DNA of 13,660 bases from Rhodospirillaceae bacterium (GCA_018663165.1 JABJES010000288.1:1-13660); one strand, 5' to 3'. Positions 6,607 to 13,660 are shown, counted from the stretch's first letter. Notes: a model not told the origin generated them from the letters alone. A program made the numbers and translations.

Positions 6607-8721
6607 ATGTCGGAAACTACAACACAGGCACAAGCCACCGGTGGAGGCACTGACGTTTTTTCACGTCTTGGTGCTGCATTACGCCGTGGAGATATCTTCT
6701 TCGCCCTTGGCGTGGTTGCAATCCTGGTGGTTCTCATCCTGCCGATGCCGAAATGGCTGCTCGACTTCTCTCTTGCCATCTCCATCACTTTTTCGGTCAT
6801 GATTTTGCTGACCGCCCTGTTTATCGAGAAACCTCTGGATTTCAGCTCGTTTCCGACGATTCTGTTGATTGCGACAATGCTCAGGCTGTCCCTAAACCTG
6901 GCATCAACACGACTGATTCTGAGTGACGGGCATCTTGGCCCGGGTGCCGCAGGTAAAGTTATCGAAGCTTTCGGCGGCTTTGTCATGAGCGGTAATTACG
7001 TCATCGGCATCATCGTTTTTGCCATTCTGGTGATCGTTAACTTCGTCGTCATCACCAAGGGTTCTGGGCGCATAGCAGAAGTTTCCGCCCGTTTCAGCCT
7101 TGATGCCATGCCAGGCAAACAGATGGCGATCGATGCGGATCTTTCTTCTGGCCTGATTGATGAAAATGAAGCCCGCGACCGTCGCAAACATCTCGAAGAT
7201 GAAAGCTCGTTCTTCGGATCCATGGATGGTGCGGCAAAATTCGTCCGTGGCGATGCCGTGGCCGGATTACTGATTACCTTTATCAATGTCATTGGCGGCA
7301 TTATCATTGGTGTCGCACAAAATGATCTCAGCCTCGCACAGGCGGCCGATTCCTACACCACCCTGACGGTGGGTGACGGACTGGTCACACAAATTCCCGC
7401 CCTTATTGTCTCTACCGCCGCCGGTATGGTTGTTTCCAAGGCTGGCGTTGTCGGCTCGGCCGACAAGGCTATCTTTATCCAACTCGGCAGGTACCCGAGA
7501 GCATTGGGAATCAGCGCCGGCTTAATGATTATTTTATCCATGGCCCCTGGAATTCCCCCAGTCCCCTTCCTTATGATTGCCGGCATGATGGGGCTATTGG
7601 CCTGGACCCAGACTCAGCGAATGATCAACAGCGAAACACAAGAAATTGAGACCGAAGCTGTTAAAGCCGAAGCTGCCGTCCCGGCCGAAGAACCCGTCGC
7701 AGCGGCCCTGCAGATGGATATCGTCCGTCTTGAACTCGGATACGCCTTGCTTGCCCTGATCAATAATGAAAAGGGCGAGCGGCTTACGGACCAGATCAAG
7801 GCCCTGCGGCGCCAACTGGCTCAGGAAATGGGCTTTGTTCTACCTGCCGTTCGCATACAGGATAACGTTCAGCTCCCTAGTAATACCTATCTTGTGCGGA
7901 TCAAGGAAATTGAAGCTGGCCGTGGTGAACTTCACCCCAATATGTTGCTCGTAATGGACCCAAACGGCGAACAGATTTCTCTTCCCGGCGAGGAAACAGT
8001 AGAGCCGACATTTGGTCTTCCGGCGATGTGGGTGCCCGATGAACAGCGCGAAGAAGCCCAATTCCGTGGTTATACGGTCGTCGATCCGCCAACTGTCATT
8101 ACCACTCACCTGACGGAAATCATTAAAGACAATATGCCTGAATTGCTGTCCTACACAGAATCTCAAAAGCTTCTCGACGATATGGGGGAAGATCATCAAA
8201 AGATGATTGTCGATCTTGTGCCTCAAAAGGTCAGCCTTGGGAGCGTGCAACGGGTATTACAGAACCTTTTGTCCGAACGAATTTCAATCAGGGATTTACC
8301 GACGATTCTCGAAGGAATCAACGAGGCAGTTGGATTCACTCAGAACGTCAATGCCATCACAGAACATGTGCGGGCGCGTCTGTCACGTCAAATCAGCGAC
8401 ACCAATACAACGCCGGAAGGCTATATCCCCATCGTCACCCTGTCGGCTGAATGGGAGCAGAGCTTTGCCGAATCGGTTGTCGGCAAGGGTGAGGATTTGC
8501 AGCTTTCCATGCCGCCGAGCAGGCTTCAGGACTTTATCAAACTTGTCCGGGAGGTCTTCGATCGTCAAGCAATGATCGGCGAGTCCCCGGTCCTCCTGAC
8601 AAGCCCCAGGATCAGACCCTATGTGCGGTCGGTTATTGAACGCTTTCGGCCAACAACGGTTGTTATGTCCCAGAATGAAGTCCATCCAAAAGCCAAGATC
8701 AAGACCTTGGGTCAAGTTTAG
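6607..8721 (+). CDS. flhA: Flagellar export gate protein FlhA
   Basis: FlhA is the large integral membrane protein of the flagellar type III export gate. It couples proton flow to secretion and receives substrates and chaperones. At 704 residues it is full length. The N-terminal half (about 30-330) holds roughly eight membrane helices. Between the fourth and fifth helices is the FHIPEP-family signature region (about 159-215), with RFSLDAMPGKQMAIDADLSS and KFVRGDAVAG. The soluble C-terminal half (about 345-704) forms the cytoplasmic ring and contains the conserved DPPTVITTHLTEII segment. The start lies 13 bases after flbD. Its ribosome site is poor (AGGG at 6592-6595 is rather distant), so translational coupling is likely. 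Confidence 0.97.
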   Translation: MSETTTQAQATGGGTDVFSRLGAALRRGDIFFALGVVAILVVLILPMPKWLLDFSLAISITFSVMILLTALFIEKPLDFSSFPTILLIATMLRLSLNLASTRLILSDGHLGPGAAGKVIEAFGGFVMSGNYVIGIIVFAILVIVNFVVITKGSGRIAEVSARFSLDAMPGKQMAIDADLSSGLIDENEARDRRKHLEDESSFFGSMDGAAKFVRGDAVAGLLITFINVIGGIIIGVAQNDLSLAQAADSYTTLTVGDGLVTQIPALIVSTAAGMVVSKAGVVGSADKAIFIQLGRYPRALGISAGLMIILSMAPGIPPVPFLMIAGMMGLLAWTQTQRMINSETQEIETEAVKAEAAVPAEEPVAAALQMDIVRLELGYALLALINNEKGERLTDQIKALRRQLAQEMGFVLPAVRIQDNVQLPSNTYLVRIKEIEAGRGELHPNMLLVMDPNGEQISLPGEETVEPTFGLPAMWVPDEQREEAQFRGYTVVDPPTVITTHLTEIIKDNMPELLSYTESQKLLDDMGEDHQKMIVDLVPQKVSLGSVQRVLQNLLSERISIRDLPTILEGINEAVGFTQNVNAITEHVRARLSRQISDTNTTPEGYIPIVTLSAEWEQSFAESVVGKGEDLQLSMPPSRLQDFIKLVREVFDRQAMIGESPVLLTSPRIRPYVRSVIERFRPTTVVMSQNEVHPKAKIKTLGQV

Positions 8722-8736
8722 CAAGGGCAATATCAG

Positions 8737-9636
8737 ATGCGTCTGAAAAGCTTTACCTCTGAAAATATGGGCATGGCCATGAAGATGGTCAGAGACCAAC
8801 TTGGCCCTGAAGCCATCATTGTCTCAACCCGGCGCGGCCCTGGCGGCAAAGGTGTGCGTATCACCGCTGCTATCGAAAAGGATGATATCCTGGAATCCCC
8901 TCCAGCGTCTTTTGCCGTCACCGACACAGGCAAGAATAATTACGGACGGGAAAGAGAAAACTTAGAGCCCGGTTCCCTTGAATCGGCGCTCAAGCATCAC
9001 GGCATACCGGAAAAACTCGTTCACCGTCTGACCGAGACTGCCGAGGTTCTCTCTCAAGGTAACATGACGATGGCCCTAGCGGCCGCTCTGGATGAGACCT
9101 TTCGTTTTTCCCCAATATTCGAAACCACCCTGAAACGCCCCCTGATGCTGGTCGGGGCGCCCGGCTGCGGAAAAACGGTTAGCATCGCAAAGATTGCCAC
9201 CCAGGCTCGACTTAAAAACATGCCCGTCCAGGTGGTTACCATCGATACCTTCAGGGCCGGTGGCGTAGAGCAACTTAGAGCCTTTATGCGCATATTGAAG
9301 ATCAGTCTGCAGGTTGCTCAGAATCCGGATGAACTGAAGAGCTGCCTTGCCCAATCCAACGGTGCCGCCCTGACCCTAATCGATAGTGCGGGGACAAATC
9401 CCTTCATCAGTCAAGAAATGGACGAACTTAAGAGCAATATTGACGCCTCTAACGCTGAACCCGTTCTCGTCATGTCGGCAGGAGGTGACGCCATGGAAAG
9501 CGCGGAAACTTCGGAAGCTTTCAGTAACTTAGGAGTCTCCCGCATGCTTGTTACCCGGCTTGATCTTACACGACGCCTGGGCGGCCTTTTAGCGGCCGCT
9601 GAGGCCGGAAAGCTCAGGTTTAGCGATGTTGGGTAG
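8737..9636 (+). CDS. flhF: Flagellar GTPase FlhF, C-terminus cut off by an apparent -1 frameshift
   Basis: FlhF is an SRP-type GTPase that marks the pole where a flagellum is built. The start MRLKSFTSENMGMAMKMVR is typical. After a short linker the GTPase domain shows G1 GAPGCGKT (140-147), DTFRAG (170-175), G3 DSAGT (216-220) and G4 TRLD (273-276). All nucleotide-binding motifs are intact. Translation stops at TAG 9634-9636, right after RFSDVG, giving 299 residues. The expected C-terminal helix is encoded in the -1 frame just beyond (see 9633-9740), so the undamaged protein would have 334 residues. AAGGG at 8723-8727 is the ribosome site. The loss may be a real mutation or a sequence error. 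The remaining protein lacks the last helix of its NG domain and may be unstable or inactive. Confidence 0.92.
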   Translation: MRLKSFTSENMGMAMKMVRDQLGPEAIIVSTRRGPGGKGVRITAAIEKDDILESPPASFAVTDTGKNNYGRERENLEPGSLESALKHHGIPEKLVHRLTETAEVLSQGNMTMALAAALDETFRFSPIFETTLKRPLMLVGAPGCGKTVSIAKIATQARLKNMPVQVVTIDTFRAGGVEQLRAFMRILKISLQVAQNPDELKSCLAQSNGAALTLIDSAGTNPFISQEMDELKSNIDASNAEPVLVMSAGGDAMESAETSEAFSNLGVSRMLVTRLDLTRRLGGLLAAAEAGKLRFSDVG

Positions 9637-9740
9637 GAAAAGGCCTGACACCGATTAATCCGGTTGCTTTGGCACGGCTTTTGCTACCTGAATCACTTGG
9701 GTCCGTACAGAACCCAGAACTCTCGGAGGCTGTCCTGTGA
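9633..9740 (+). pseudogene. flhF: Out-of-frame 3' end of flhF
   Basis: Read in the -1 frame relative to flhF, this stretch encodes VGKGLTPINPVALARLLLPE and 15 more residues, ending at TGA 9738-9740. The motif GLTPINPVALARLLLP is the usual FlhF C-terminus in alphaproteobacteria, as I recall the family. The reading frame joins the upstream one at the GGG run 9631-9633: one additional G there would give a continuous 334-codon gene. The restored stop overlaps the GTG start of flhG by four bases (GTGA, 9737-9740), a common form of translational coupling. That overlap supports this as the original gene end. Confidence 0.85.
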
Positions 9741-10522
9741 AGCCGGAAACAAACTTGAAAACCACCCCCGTCGCGGCGAACAAGCCAGCGAATATCATCA
9801 CCATTGCTTCTGGCAAGGGTGGTGTCGGCAAGACATGGTTTGCCATTACCTTGACCCATGCCCTGGCGAAAAGAAACAGCCGGGTGCTGCTTTTTGACGG
9901 CGACATCGGACTTGCCAATGTTGATATCCAGCTTGGCCTGATGCCGCCTAAGGATTTAGGCAACGTTATTTCTGGTAAATCGACTCTGCGCGAATCAGCC
10001 ATTCGATATGAAGAGGGAGGATTCGATATTATTGCCGGGCGTTCCGGCTCTGGAAATATGACCGATATGCCCGGCCAGAAACTCGATTCCATTCATGAAG
10101 GGCTGCGAACCCTGTCTATGGATTACGACCAATTAATCATCGATCTAGGTGCCGGTATCGAAAGCGCGGTTCAAAAACTGACCGATTCAACCGGCACAAT
10201 TCTGGTTCTGACCACCGATGAACCCACGGCCCTGACCGATGCCTATGCCTTTATCAAGATTACGACACGAAACGCCCCCAAGTCTGATATTCGAGTCGTC
10301 GTCAACATGGCAGACACCCTGCAAAGTGGCGAGAAAACCTATAATACACTGCTCAAGGCATGCCAAAATTTTCTCAAAATTTCTCCGCCTCTGGCCGGAA
10401 TTATTCGTCGTGACATCAAAGTTCGTGAGAGTATCCGCCATCAATCGCCGATACTGCAGCGTTATCCAAACTCACCTGCCGCACAATGCGTTGAAGAGAT
10501 TGCCGCACAACTAACAGGATAA
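9737..10522 (+). CDS. flhG: MinD-like flagellar number regulator FlhG (FleN)
   Basis: FlhG is a ParA/MinD-type ATPase that limits the number of polar flagella, acting with FlhF and the C ring. The 261 residues contain the deviant Walker A GKGGVGKT (26-33), then FDGDIGLANVDIQLGL with the Asp residues of the switch region, and IIDLGAGIES as the Walker B-like element. The DQAxxLR helix that stimulates FlhF GTPase in Bacillus and Vibrio-type proteins is not visible in the 20-residue N-terminus. The start is GTG: GGAGG at 9725-9729 lies seven bases ahead, and the codon overlaps the restored flhF stop. The C-terminus ends with an amphipathic stretch (CVEEIAAQL) of the kind that can bind membrane. 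Confidence 0.93.
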   Translation: MKPETNLKTTPVAANKPANIITIASGKGGVGKTWFAITLTHALAKRNSRVLLFDGDIGLANVDIQLGLMPPKDLGNVISGKSTLRESAIRYEEGGFDIIAGRSGSGNMTDMPGQKLDSIHEGLRTLSMDYDQLIIDLGAGIESAVQKLTDSTGTILVLTTDEPTALTDAYAFIKITTRNAPKSDIRVVVNMADTLQSGEKTYNTLLKACQNFLKISPPLAGIIRRDIKVRESIRHQSPILQRYPNSPAAQCVEEIAAQLTG

Positions 10523-10525
10523 ACC

Positions 10526-12130
10526 ATGAGCACGGTTGGCCCTCCTACCAATGCGCCCCCGGTTATCCGCTCAATAGCGGCTCCTGTTGCCACGACAGCC
10601 TTTAAGGGGATCGACACACCTCTTCTCAGACTGTCGCCAGGAACGATTATTAACGGATCTATCACCGGTCACGATGCCCAGGGCCACGCGATTCTTCGCA
10701 CATCCAACGGCGTCCTGTCCCTGGTCACAAATCATATTCTACAGCCCGGAAACACCGTTTCTCTTCAGGTGCAATCGGTCGGTGCCCAACTGCAGATGAT
10801 TATTCTCTCAATTAACGACAAGCCCCCAACAGCGGGCGGAATCCAGGTGCCTTCTGGAAAAACCATGTCACACCCCCCCACACTTTCACACCAGGCAGCC
10901 CCAGCCGGCCAGCCGGCCAGCCAACCAGCTAGTGTAGTGACAACAGCAGGCATCCTGACCGCAACACTTATCGGCACATCGAATGCTGCTTCTCTAGGCG
11001 GGCTTGTCGGCAGCATCAGCGGGAACCTTTCCTCCATTCCAGGATTGACTGTCCCCGGCCCTATCTCTGGTCCCTCTCAGGTACCCTCAGCCACACCCAC
11101 AGTTACTGGAAACGCCGGGCAAGCCACAGGCCAGGGAGTCATGTCCGCAGTAAAGGGAACCCACATCGAAGTGCGGCTTGCTAATACCGCGCCCGCTACA
11201 GGCAGCAATCCGGCAACGGTAATGCAGCAGACGGCTGCCAACCTGCCTGCAGGAACCCCCTTGGTCGCAGGAACGGTCAGCGGCTCAAACGCCACTAATC
11301 AGTCCATTATCCAGACGCCGATAGGTCTTCTGTCCCTCGATACCAAGGCCGCCCTGCCCCGGAATAGTATCGTAATTCTCGAAATTCTCCGTGCCTTGCC
11401 CTCACCAGCCATGACGCAAGCCGGCACAGGCGTGGCGACAGATGCTTCCGTATTAACGATGACCCGTGACTGGCCCGCCTTGCGGGAAACTATTGCCGTT
11501 CTTTCCCAATCCGATCCTTCTGCTGCCCATCAGCTTACAAATAGTGTTCTTCCCCGACCGGGAGCAGGCATGACGACGTCCATGCTTTTCCTTTTTTCCG
11601 CCCTTAACAGCGGCGATATCCGAAGCTGGATGGGCATGGGACCGAGTCTCGCCCTGGAAAAAATTGGCCGAGGCGATTTATTGAAAAAACTTGGGGATGA
11701 ATTCTCCAAGCTCTCAAAGCTTTCCAAAGAGCCATCCCAGGGTGAATGGCGAAGTTTTCTCATTCCTGTTTTTGATGAAAAAGACCTCAACCCTCTGCGG
11801 ATATATTTACGTCACAAAGAAAAGGACAATGAGGAAGAAGGTTTGGGCGAAGAGGACACACGTTTTCTTATTGATCTCGACCTCAGCAACTTTGGCCCCA
11901 TGCAGCTTGATGGGCTGGTCAGACCAAAGTCATTTGAATTAATTATCCGCACACAGCAGGCTCTTTCCGGCGATATCAAAAAGGATATAAACGACATTTA
12001 CAGGATAGGCCTGAAAGAAACCTCTTTCAGTGGCGAATTAACTTTTAAGGTAACCCCGAATTTCGTCAAACCACCGAGCGCCCCTACCACCATCAATCAA
12101 GAGGCGCACCCGGTCGAATTCACAGTCTGA
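10526..12130 (+). CDS. FliK-like protein, probable hook-length control
   Basis: The 534-residue protein starts 3 bases after flhG with AGGA ahead of the ATG. About residues 30-95 form a compact beta-rich segment (SPGTIINGSITG, AILRTSNGVLSL). A long Ala/Pro/Gly/Thr/Ser-rich, low-complexity middle follows (about 100-290), and it includes a second similar segment (GTPLVAGTVSGS, QTPIGLLSLD). The C-terminal part (about 405-520) contains FLIDLDLSNFGPMQLDGLV and FELIIRTQQALSGDI. This resembles the C-terminal Flg_hook domain of FliK, with its LGxxxV-type core. A low-complexity linker before such a domain fits the molecular-ruler model. The identification rests on this pattern and on position. There are no membrane helices and no signal peptide, as expected for a type III substrate. 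An uncharacterised flagellar protein is the alternative. Confidence 0.55.
   Translation: MSTVGPPTNAPPVIRSIAAPVATTAFKGIDTPLLRLSPGTIINGSITGHDAQGHAILRTSNGVLSLVTNHILQPGNTVSLQVQSVGAQLQMIILSINDKPPTAGGIQVPSGKTMSHPPTLSHQAAPAGQPASQPASVVTTAGILTATLIGTSNAASLGGLVGSISGNLSSIPGLTVPGPISGPSQVPSATPTVTGNAGQATGQGVMSAVKGTHIEVRLANTAPATGSNPATVMQQTAANLPAGTPLVAGTVSGSNATNQSIIQTPIGLLSLDTKAALPRNSIVILEILRALPSPAMTQAGTGVATDASVLTMTRDWPALRETIAVLSQSDPSAAHQLTNSVLPRPGAGMTTSMLFLFSALNSGDIRSWMGMGPSLALEKIGRGDLLKKLGDEFSKLSKLSKEPSQGEWRSFLIPVFDEKDLNPLRIYLRHKEKDNEEEGLGEEDTRFLIDLDLSNFGPMQLDGLVRPKSFELIIRTQQALSGDIKKDINDIYRIGLKETSFSGELTFKVTPNFVKPPSAPTTINQEAHPVEFTV
10905..10928 (+). repeat. 8-bp tandem repeat inside the FliK-like gene
   Basis: CCGGCCAG at 10905-10912 is repeated exactly at 10913-10920, and a third copy with two changes (CCAACCAG) ends at 10928. 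A run of seven C residues lies close by at 10873-10879. The unit is not a multiple of three, so gain or loss of one copy would shift the frame. Confidence 0.75.
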
Positions 12131-12193
12131 AGCTTTGCCCCCACTTTGCCGGGACCTTGCCTATTTCCCTCTTTTTACTCAGCGGGCTAGAAT

Positions 12194-12637
12194 ATGCCTT
12201 CTTTCAAATCCAGCGAGAAACTCATGGATAGCATCGATATTTCTGATCCATTAATGCGCAGGGAAGTTCTTAAAACCAACAACAATCCCGGCGAATCAAT
12301 TGATTATATTGTTACCGTCAAAGGGCGCCTCGATCGTCTGAAAAATACAGAAGGCGGCAGGGAGGTTATCATTCGCTATGTCCCCGACCGCTTCATTCTG
12401 ATACCGGATTCCTTTTCCACCTATATCGGAAACATGGCAAACGGCCCCTGGGACTCCCTTGAGGCGATTGCAGTGGCAATTCTCGAGGATATCAATAACG
12501 AGCTTGTTCCCCGATGGGTGCGTATTACCGTCAACTCTGTCGATCTCCAGGCCGAGGATATTCCCTTACATAGTGTGTCGATGGAAGACCATCAGCCACA
12601 CTGGGAGAACAAGGGACTTATCAATTCGATTGTATAG
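12194..12637 (+). CDS. Cysteine-less QueF-like tunnelling-fold protein, function unknown
   Basis: The 147-residue protein has no flagellar motif. Residues about 58-110 follow the layout of QueF (preQ0 reductase): RYVPD (61-65), then DSFSTYI in place of the SLKxYL substrate loop, an Asp-Ile helix end at 99-100, and PRWV (106-109). With one inserted residue, E90 (SLEAIAV) falls on the substrate-binding Glu of Bacillus QueF (E97 from memory). The catalytic Cys is missing; the whole protein has none. An NADPH-dependent nitrile reductase is therefore excluded, while a ligand-binding or structural role remains possible. The upstream gap is 63 bases with a weak ribosome site, and ATG at 12224 is an alternative start. 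Its place after the flagellar operon may be incidental. The fold assignment is by eye. Confidence 0.55.
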   Translation: MPSFKSSEKLMDSIDISDPLMRREVLKTNNNPGESIDYIVTVKGRLDRLKNTEGGREVIIRYVPDRFILIPDSFSTYIGNMANGPWDSLEAIAVAILEDINNELVPRWVRITVNSVDLQAEDIPLHSVSMEDHQPHWENKGLINSIV

Positions 12638-12648
12638 GGTGTATAGGG
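12631..12648 (+). repeat. 9-bp perfect tandem duplication at a stop codon
   Basis: TGTATAGGG is repeated exactly back to back (12631-12639, 12640-12648). The stop codon of the QueF-like gene (TAG, 12635-12637) lies in the first copy, and the second repeats TAG in the same frame. It looks like a recent slippage event and has no effect on the protein. Confidence 0.85.
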
Positions 12649-12676
12649 AAAGCCGCCCAACAGTGGTTCCGGCTTT
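12649..12676. terminator. Candidate two-way terminator between convergent genes
   Basis: AAAGCCG (12649-12655) and CGGCTTT (12670-12676) form a perfect 7-bp stem with a 14-base loop. AAC/GTT inside the loop could extend pairing. It lies between the stop of the QueF-like gene and that of fliJ, and overlaps the fliJ stop codon. Each strand ends the stem in TTT, but no longer U-run follows, so termination may be weak. Confidence 0.5.
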
Positions 12677-13094
12677 AGTGCTGATCCCTGCGCCGGAATA
12701 ACTCAATGCCAAGTTCATCAAGAGTGGATTGCTCCAGCTTGTTGGCTTTTTCCAGCGCCGCCTCATCCTGATTTTTTTTCAGAATTTCATATCTTTTCAA
12801 TTCCTGAAATATCAACCGGAGATCTTCTTTGGCGTGTTGAATCTGTTGTTCGACCTGGGAAATAGAGCTGCCCAGTTTTTCCCGGCGCTGGATAATTGAA
12901 TTTGCATATTCACCATAGGTCAGGCTGGCCATTGTATTATCCTTGGCTGCAACCTGTTCGGCCTTTAACTCATCTTCAAGCAATTCACCCTGATGTACAA
13001 AACTATCCACCAGTTCTTCATATTCAACAATTTCCCGGCTTTTTTCATCAAGACGCCACCGGTGCATCCTGATCAGATTAATCATCCCCCTCAT
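12675..13094 (-). CDS. fliJ: Flagellar export protein FliJ
   Basis: FliJ is the central coiled-coil stalk of the export ATPase complex; it inserts into the FliI ring and contacts FlhA. The 139-residue product is nearly all helix and charged. It starts MRGMINLIRMHRWRLDEKSRE, whose LIRMHRWRLDEK is the usual alphaproteobacterial FliJ opening, and continues as a coiled coil with many Glu, Lys and Gln residues to the C-terminus. The start overlaps the fliI stop by four bases (ATGA on the - strand, 13091-13094), which implies coupling. The ATG at 13083-13085 (residue 4) is possible, but purine-rich sequence abuts it too closely to be a good ribosome site. Confidence 0.88.
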   Translation of the reverse strand: MRGMINLIRMHRWRLDEKSREIVEYEELVDSFVHQGELLEDELKAEQVAAKDNTMASLTYGEYANSIIQRREKLGSSISQVEQQIQHAKEDLRLIFQELKRYEILKKNQDEAALEKANKLEQSTLDELGIELFRRRDQH

Positions 13095-13660
13095 GATGCC
13101 CCAGGCGATGTTTGTTGCGCCGATTCTCCGAGAAGAATTTCTGCTAGTTGGGCATAACCGGCCTCAAGATCACATTTCTCATTCTTATTTTGGGCGAGGA
13201 ATGCCTCAAGTTTCGGATAATAGAGAATAGCCTCATCTGTTTTAGCATCGCTGCCTTGACGATAAGCGCCAAGACGGATCATATCGGCCATATCTTCATA
13301 AGCAGAAATGAGTTTCTTTGCCTTGTTCACATAAGCGTTCTCATCATCTGAATTACAATCCGGCATCGTCCTGGAAACACTCCGCAGGATATCAACCGCC
13401 GGGTAGCGCCCTCTCTCGGCAATTGAGCGGTCAAGAACGATATGACCATCAAGAATAGCCCTCAGGGCATCGGCGACGGGTTCGTTATGGTCATCGCCCT
13501 CAACAAGAACGGTAAACAGGCCAGTGATGCTGCCCTTGTCGATGCCGGGCCCCGCACGCTCAAGAAGCTTTGGCAATTCAGAGAAAACTGTTGGTGTATA
13601 GCCTTTTGTCGTCGGCGGTTCGCCGGCAGAAAGACCGATTTCACGCTGTGCCATGGCAAA
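13091..13660 (-). CDS. fliI: Flagellum-specific ATPase FliI, C-terminal part (runs off the right edge)
   Basis: FliI is the hexameric ATPase that helps unload and unfold export substrates. Only the last 190 codons are in the window; the Walker A region lies outside. The visible part opens with FAMAQREIGLSAGEPPTTKG, then YTPTVFSELPKLLERAG, GDDHNEPVADALRAILDGHI and VLDRSIAERGRYPAVDIL. These are signatures of the FliI/SctN/F1-beta family, including the catalytic-core end and the start of the C-terminal helical domain. The end of the protein is helical and poorly conserved, as usual. An ATG near 13654 is internal, since the family continues well upstream of it. It is followed directly by fliJ. 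Confidence 0.97.
   Translation of the reverse strand, partial: FAMAQREIGLSAGEPPTTKGYTPTVFSELPKLLERAGPGIDKGSITGLFTVLVEGDDHNEPVADALRAILDGHIVLDRSIAERGRYPAVDILRSVSRTMPDCNSDDENAYVNKAKKLISAYEDMADMIRLGAYRQGSDAKTDEAILYYPKLEAFLAQNKNEKCDLEAGYAQLAEILLGESAQQTSPGAS

Noticed and set aside
9664..9897. 77-codon + strand frame spanning the flhF/flhG junction
   Set aside because: It overlaps the flhG P-loop coding region in another frame and has no family features. The -1 frame of flhF explains the upstream part better.
12194..12637. Active preQ0 reductase QueF
   Set aside because: The catalytic Cys is absent, and the protein has no cysteine that could replace it.
1..13660. Mobile elements, CRISPR arrays, tRNA or rRNA genes, defence or toxin systems
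   Set aside because: No transposase, long inverted repeats, spaced repeats, tRNA-like cloverleaf or rRNA sequence was seen. The region is conserved housekeeping motility DNA.

Overview
The window is the core of a flagellar gene cluster from an alphaproteobacterium. The evidence is the FlbD-type sigma-54 activator inside the operon, the gene order fliF-fliG-fliH-fliN-motA-flbD-flhA-flhF-flhG, the short alphaproteobacterial FlhF, and the style of FliJ and FliI. FlhF and FlhG together suggest a polar flagellum. Base composition looks moderate in GC and even along the window. There are no IS elements, CRISPR arrays or RNA genes. A Rhodospirillales-like marine or freshwater bacterium is my best guess, but the genus cannot be read from the sequence.

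Layout. Positions 1-400 hold no recognisable gene. They look like the control region of the operon, with three dyads, one exact DnaA box and a possible CtrA half-site. From 401 to 10522 nine genes run on the + strand with gaps of 41 bases or less, apart from the 100 bases after the flhF stop: fliF (MS ring), fliG and fliN (switch/C ring), fliH (export ATPase regulator), a MotA/PomA-type stator subunit, flbD (activator), flhA (export gate), flhF and flhG (number and placement of flagella). Two further + strand genes follow: a FliK-like protein (10526-12130) and a small protein with no direct flagellar motif (12194-12637). A dyad that could act as a two-way terminator separates these from fliJ and the 3' part of fliI, which converge on the - strand and run off the right edge.

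How the genes work together. FliF, FliG and FliN build the rotor. FlhA, FliH, FliI and FliJ belong to the export gate and its ATPase. The FliK-like protein may control hook length. The MotA-like protein would need a MotB partner encoded elsewhere. FlbD probably times class III/IV genes and may feed back on fliF. FlhF and FlhG set pole and copy number.

Two things stand out. First, flhF is broken by what looks like a one-base loss in a GGG run at 9631-9633. The conserved FlhF C-terminus (GLTPINPVALARLLLP) is intact in the -1 frame and ends in a GTGA overlap with flhG. Second, the 147-residue protein at 12194-12637 reads as a QueF-type tunnelling-fold protein. It keeps the YxPD, PRW and a substrate-type Glu position but contains no cysteine at all, so it cannot be a normal preQ0 reductase.
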